Assembly (NCBI GenBank): GCA_012961925.1
Contig: DTYK01000297.1
Coordinates: forward strand, 1-11,809
DNA from: Candidatus Latescibacterota bacterium
GTDB taxonomy: Bacteria > Latescibacterota > MVCY01 > DTYK01
Length of the DNA: 11,809 nucleotides
Direction: 5' to 3'
In this document: positions 8,202 to 11,809 of the stretch, one piece after another
Layout of the letters: the number at the start of each line of letters is the position of its first letter
How positions within the stretch are numbered: the stretch's first letter is position 1
Notes under the pieces: model-generated
What the model saw: only the letters and a program-made list of their open reading frames with translations
What the model was told of the DNA's origin: nothing
Databases searched by the model: none
Position numbers and translations under genes: made by a program

Positions 8202-10172
8202 TCAGTAGGCTACGGCCACCGTTCTTATCTCCTCGAACGTCTCTTCGTCAGCCTCCACCCGGACTCTGACTAAATAAATCCCTGGGGGTACTAATTTACC
8301 CTGGTCGTCCAGACCATCCCACTGGATGTTTCGGAACTCACTGCTACCCACTTGCTCCCAGAACACTTTTCGAATTATCTTTCCCGAGAAGTCGCAAATA
8401 TCGACCCTCACCGGGGCAGAAGTGACAACCTGGAAGACCTTGAAATATATGTTAGCAACGTCATTCCACTGATCGCCGTTGGGAGTAAAGGGATTGGGAG
8501 AGATGGCCAGGTCGCCAATAACCCTACCCAGAAAGCCCTCCGACCCCCTTACTCCAAGATCTCCAGGATCTTCCTCCTCCACATCTTGGGGCAGGACCTG
8601 TATCCAACTGGCCCAGGCCCTACTGGCAAAAATAGTGCCAAAGGAGAGTATGGAGCAATCAAAAACCAGTTCAAGCGAGTCAGCATCCGAGCTGAGTCTC
8701 CTGCCATTGAGCAGCTGAAGGGTTAAATGTTTCTCCTCCGCTTTGACGCTGTAATCGCTTGCCGGGACTAGTTCCCCCCCGATTCTTAAACTCTCCACCC
8801 TAGCCTGTACTGGGGTATCTATTTGAATGACATCAAAGCCTGAGTCCTGGCTGGCAATTTGCGGACGCAGGCAATACCTGAAAGTCAATGTTTTGCCCAA
8901 TTCAATATTCTCACGAGGAGAGATTTCGCCCAGCAGCCGGCGAGCAACGGTCGGCTGTGAGTATTCAAAAAAGACATTGTCCACTCGGGCCCTAACCCAA
9001 GGGTTTTCGCTGATCAAGGTGACTTTAATCTGCAGATACTGTCGAGGGCCCTCGACCACGATATAGTCGCCAGACTGTTTATAAGGTAACGACCAGGGGC
9101 TCCAATTTTCAGTATCTGACAGCCCCCCCCTTCCCCTCTCCGACACCTTCAACCTCGTCCACAACCTGTAGTTTTCTTCGTCGGTCTCCCCGGTAAGCTC
9201 CTCTTCTTCACCGATGTCATTTATCCTGAAGTAACGGAGAGTCGTCATATCCCTCCCCACCCGGGTCTGCACCAGCACCTGGGTATCAGGGTCTTTCTCA
9301 GCAGTCCACCAGATTCTACCTAAATTGGCTATATCGTTCAGATCAATAATATCCGATACAAAACTGGCCTGCCGGACGTAGCCCTCTCCTCTTATCTCCA
9401 GTTGATCTATCTCAAATGGGTCGTTAGAACACCATAGCTTGAGGTAACGAATATGTTGCGGCTGAAAAGAGGTGTCAGTGACCACGATGTTCGTATTTAC
9501 TGGCACAGCGCTCAACAGATGATAGATAGGACGACCCTCCTCGTCCTGGGTCTTGGCAGAACCGTCGTTTGCCCACAGCTCATAACCCTTTACATATAGG
9601 TCTTCATGAGGCCCCCAGTCAAAGTCCGGATACTTTTCGACTAAATCGGAACCTGTCTTGCGATTTAAGGGATAAAACTTCACCTCCTTAACCGGGTAGG
9701 CTCCCCCTAAGTCTACATAAATGGTGACGCCCTGGGGGATTCGTTTGGTGACAAACTGCTCCAAGGCAAAGGTGTCCTGCAGTCCATCGGCCAGTTTAAA
9801 TATCATATCTTTGTTCCCAGAGCTGAGATTCTCGCTCCACAGCCGGGCATCTCCCTCTCTGTACCTGTAGAGATCCGCCATAATCAGCCTTCCGTCTCTG
9901 CCATACGCGGCGAACAGTCTACCCTCCTCGTGCAATCGGTTCAGGATATTCTGCTCCATACTGACCCTTATGGGCAGTACCCAACCTGGCTGAGAGCTCC
10001 AATCTGCGTTCAGAAGGTTACCGGAAGCCTGCCAGGGGTGGTCCTCATCGCCGATAACATAGGTCTCCACCCGAGCCTGCAACGGGACACCGCCGAAAAT
10101 CGTCAGCACCATAAATCCCACCCACAGGGAAAATCTTTTTAAGCGCTCTTTCCCATCCATCATTTGATACAT
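8202..10172 (-). CDS. Exported discoidin-like protein with FlgD-like C-terminal domain, tandem paralogue 1 (656 aa)
   Basis: The start at 10172 has GGAGAGG seven bases upstream. The signal peptide spans residues 1-33 (KERLKRF, hydrophobic core, VPLQA before RVETY). Residues 34-125 are the shared N-terminal module of unknown function. Residues 126-265 resemble an F5/8 type C domain (LADGLQDT, VTIYVDLGGAYP, YELWANDGS, HIRYLKL, IDQLEIRGEGY). Residues 266-408 are beta-rich and contain NWSPWS and GPRQYLQ. Residues 409-525 form an Ig-like module with DTPVQARVESL. Residues 551-656 are a FlgD-like / gliding-motility-type domain with SPNPFTPNGD and WDGLDDQGKLVPPGIY, ending VAVAY. In the first 63 mature residues, 41 match the paralogue at 6065-8008 by eye count. 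Probably secreted and held at the cell surface as a glycan or surface binder. There is no catalytic signature. Confidence 0.9.
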   Translation of the reverse strand: MYQMMDGKERLKRFSLWVGFMVLTIFGGVPLQARVETYVIGDEDHPWQASGNLLNADWSSQPGWVLPIRVSMEQNILNRLHEEGRLFAAYGRDGRLIMADLYRYREGDARLWSENLSSGNKDMIFKLADGLQDTFALEQFVTKRIPQGVTIYVDLGGAYPVKEVKFYPLNRKTGSDLVEKYPDFDWGPHEDLYVKGYELWANDGSAKTQDEEGRPIYHLLSAVPVNTNIVVTDTSFQPQHIRYLKLWCSNDPFEIDQLEIRGEGYVRQASFVSDIIDLNDIANLGRIWWTAEKDPDTQVLVQTRVGRDMTTLRYFRINDIGEEEELTGETDEENYRLWTRLKVSERGRGGLSDTENWSPWSLPYKQSGDYIVVEGPRQYLQIKVTLISENPWVRARVDNVFFEYSQPTVARRLLGEISPRENIELGKTLTFRYCLRPQIASQDSGFDVIQIDTPVQARVESLRIGGELVPASDYSVKAEEKHLTLQLLNGRRLSSDADSLELVFDCSILSFGTIFASRAWASWIQVLPQDVEEEDPGDLGVRGSEGFLGRVIGDLAISPNPFTPNGDQWNDVANIYFKVFQVVTSAPVRVDICDFSGKIIRKVFWEQVGSSEFRNIQWDGLDDQGKLVPPGIYLVRVRVEADEETFEEIRTVAVAY

Positions 10173-10263
10173 ACCTAAGCCTCTCCGTCAGCATAACTGG
10201 GGAACCTGCCTAAAGATTCACCACCAGGATGCCTTCCCCTTCAGGATCACCTCTGATCTGGAC

Positions 10264-11034
10264 CTATTTAGGGCTGCTCGGCTGGGAGGTAACCAGTAAA
10301 GGGTAGTAAACCTTCTTCACATCCCGATAGAAGTGGTACTGCAGGTCTATTGTCTCTGCTGGGCGGCCCCAGGAGTCAAAGCGAAGCACAATATTATTGA
10401 GATATACGGTGATCTCGCGGACATCATCGTCTAGCCGAGGGAACACCACATAACCAAAAGATTCCTGCCCGCTGAAGATGAATTGATGGGCGGGGTACAG
10501 GGTGCGTTTAAGGATATCCTTCCTTCTCTCAAACTGTTCGTAAGTATTGCCTGCGTACCCCTGGATGAAGGGCAAATAATACTCCTCTATCCGTTCTCTG
10601 CTCCAAGGGAAGTAGACACGGCCATTCTTGGCTACTATCGTAAGGTTGGAGGGATCAACTAACATCTTAGGATAGGTATAATTCTTCACCGAAAGTAGAA
10701 AGACAGTGAACCGACTGGGAGTAGAGCTCTCTCCTATTGGAACCCAGTTGCCATAGGTATAAGGATTAGTAGAGTCTAATCCCTGGTGAGAATCCTGGGG
10801 GAACCGACGGTTCAGCTCTGCATCTGTCATCGCCCGCAAGCCGATCTCCAGCCTCTCCCGCACATAAAGGACCGTCCCGTCGTCTAAGAGCTTCACCCCG
10901 GAGATCTGTTTCTCCTCACTCGCCGGGGCAAAATAACCCACCTGATAGCGATAGGTACATCCCGAAAGCACACCAGCGAAAAGAACAATGAAACCGAGGC
11001 CCAAAGCCCGTCTGAACACGTTTCTTAACGACAT
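10264..11034 (-). CDS. Predicted lipoprotein of unknown function (256 aa)
   Basis: The N-terminus is a lipoprotein signal: positive residues (R4, R8, R9), a hydrophobic core, and the lipobox L23-S24-G25-C26, so the mature protein should start at lipidated Cys26. The ATG has GAGGGAG just upstream (GAGG seven bases away). The mature part looks mainly beta, with stretches such as RFTVFLLSVKN, LTIVAKNGRVYFPW and FSGQESFGYVVFP. That pattern loosely recalls Ig-like lipoprotein domains of the DUF4352 type, but I cannot assign a family. It is the first gene after the terminator at 11073-11102 and precedes three secreted discoidin proteins and a barrel. It could serve as an outer-membrane accessory or assembly factor for them (inference from position only). 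Confidence 0.88.
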   Translation of the reverse strand: MSLRNVFRRALGLGFIVLFAGVLSGCTYRYQVGYFAPASEEKQISGVKLLDDGTVLYVRERLEIGLRAMTDAELNRRFPQDSHQGLDSTNPYTYGNWVPIGESSTPSRFTVFLLSVKNYTYPKMLVDPSNLTIVAKNGRVYFPWSRERIEEYYLPFIQGYAGNTYEQFERRKDILKRTLYPAHQFIFSGQESFGYVVFPRLDDDVREITVYLNNIVLRFDSWGRPAETIDLQYHFYRDVKKVYYPLLVTSQPSSPK

Positions 11035-11060
11035 TTTCTCCCTCGTTTTTGCCTCCCCAG

Positions 11061-11066
11061 ATTATA
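11061..11066 (-). promoter_or_regulatory. Possible sigma-70-type -10 box of the lipoprotein gene
   Basis: A perfect TATAAT on the minus strand lies 27 bases upstream of the ATG at 11034. It would give a transcript start near 11054 and a leader of about 20 bases that just contains the ribosome binding site. No good -35 is present: TTCGCC at 18-base spacing matches TTGACA at 3 of 6 positions, and it falls inside the terminator stem. The AT-rich tail of a terminator can produce TATAAT by chance. Confidence 0.35.
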
Positions 11067-11072
11067 AAATAT

Positions 11073-11102
11073 AAAAAGGGGGCGGGCGAAAAGCTCGCCC
11101 CC
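11073..11102 (-). terminator. Rho-independent terminator of the CBM9-like gene
   Basis: On the minus strand, a ten-position GC-rich stem (GGGGGCGAGC with GCCCGCCCCC, one A-C mismatch) closes a five-base loop UUUUC. It is followed at once by UUUUU and more AU-rich sequence. It starts 32 bases after the stop codon at 11134. It separates the upstream gene from the lipoprotein series. On the plus strand the stem has a G-U pair instead of the mismatch but no T-run, so it is directional. Confidence 0.9.
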
Positions 11103-11133
11103 GATGATTCAGAGGCTAACAGACCGTTGGGCC

Positions 11134-11809
11134 TTACTTGAACAGACTCTTAAGCTGCCCCCAGGTAGTACGCTCCACAGCCGTTTCCTCCGCGGTCAGA
11201 AGCAGCCATGGATCAAAGTTATCGGCGTAGAATCCGTTGTCGATGCCCTCTGGATTTGGCCCATTGAAAGTAAACGCTGCCCAGTCGTCATCGGCATCGG
11301 AGTCTACATCATAGAAAGTGAGGCGCATGCCGATAGTCTCACCCGGTTCAAGGATATGAGGGGTGCTGGCATCAGCACCGCCGTCGACCTCGCGGGCCAT
11401 CCAGTCCCACAGCTGCATGGTCACCTCTAAGGTGTAGGAGCCTGTGGTACGGTCCCAATCGTAAGCCACATGGGTATAGGGCTCCCTGTAGGCCCAGCCG
11501 CCAGTCTCTGCACCCGAGGTATAGGTAATCAGCGAGTTGGTGACACCAGCCTCATAGAGGTCGAAGCGGCAGTACATCTGCTGGGCCTCCTCGCTGTTAA
11601 GGCCTTCCCTATATTGATATTGCCCTCCATCACCGTCGGGATCCAGGTACCAATAGGGCATATCCACGCCTCTGTGGCTGTCGCCCCAGCTCCAGTCAAA
11701 CCCATAGCCGATGTTATCTACCACCTGCACTGCCAGTATCACGACATTGGCATCAGGGTTGTACCCCAGGAAGCAGAACGGAACATCATAATCTTCCCAG
11801 TCAGGGGTA
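11134..11809 (-). CDS. CBM9-like exported protein, C-terminal part only (5' end beyond the window)
   Basis: The frame is open to the right edge, so the start is missing; 224 codons are visible. The pattern fits a CBM9-type carbohydrate-binding fold: an early DANVVILAVQVVDN strand, an acidic DPDGDGG turn, the strand GSYTLEVTMQLWDW, and near the end PGETIGMRLTFYDVDSD followed by DDDWAAF. In CBM9 proteins this module binds sugar ends and often sits on glycan-active or surface proteins. The visible tail, AVERTTWGQLKSLFK, follows the domain as a short basic, aromatic end that might be a localisation tag (inference). Whether a signal peptide or catalytic domain lies upstream cannot be seen. The gene is closed by its own terminator, so it is probably not in one transcript with the genes below it. 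Confidence 0.88.
   Translation of the reverse strand, partial: TPDWEDYDVPFCFLGYNPDANVVILAVQVVDNIGYGFDWSWGDSHRGVDMPYWYLDPDGDGGQYQYREGLNSEEAQQMYCRFDLYEAGVTNSLITYTSGAETGGWAYREPYTHVAYDWDRTTGSYTLEVTMQLWDWMAREVDGGADASTPHILEPGETIGMRLTFYDVDSDADDDWAAFTFNGPNPEGIDNGFYADNFDPWLLLTAEETAVERTTWGQLKSLFK

Noticed and set aside
1..11809. CRISPR array, insertion sequence, tRNA or rRNA
   Set aside because: I saw no regularly spaced repeats, transposase motifs, terminal inverted repeats or RNA gene signatures.

Overview
The window looks like part of a chromosome or metagenomic contig from a Gram-negative bacterium in or near the FCB superphylum, such as Latescibacterota, Zixibacteria or similar candidate phyla. 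This is inferred from protein architecture only. Three exported proteins end in FlgD-like / gliding-motility-type C-terminal Ig domains with a TPNGDxxND motif. There is a lipobox lipoprotein, a large outer-membrane beta-barrel, and the end of a CBM9-like protein. No rRNA, tRNA or housekeeping marker is present to fix the taxonomy.

Every supported gene is on the minus strand, so transcription runs from high to low coordinates. At the right edge (11134-11809) is the C-terminal part of a CBM9-like protein, followed by a strong intrinsic terminator (11073-11102). A new unit appears to start there: a possible -10 box (11061-11066) precedes a 256-aa lipoprotein (10264-11034). Next come two tandem paralogues with one discoidin-like (F5/8 type C) domain each (8202-10172 and 6065-8008). 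They are followed by a longer relative with two discoidin-like domains (3281-5929) and an 876-aa predicted outer-membrane barrel (412-3042). Spacers between these genes are about 90-240 bp, and three of them carry short direct or inverted repeats. No intrinsic terminator was found between the lipoprotein and the barrel gene, so co-transcription is plausible but internal promoters cannot be excluded. Bases 1-411 hold no convincing gene.

The three discoidin proteins share one C-terminal build: a beta-rich module with a WSPWS motif, an Ig-like module, and a FlgD-like terminal domain whose last residues are V-[VA]-V-x-Y. The longest one adds a second discoidin domain and an insertion of about 75 residues in its Ig-like module. 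The barrel protein carries two calcium-loop-like motifs (DxNx[DN]xxxD). Together the genes suggest an uncharacterised cell-surface assembly: a barrel, a lipoprotein, and several secreted adhesive or glycan-binding proteins that may share an export or sorting route. This joint function is inference; no enzyme is recognisable in the window.
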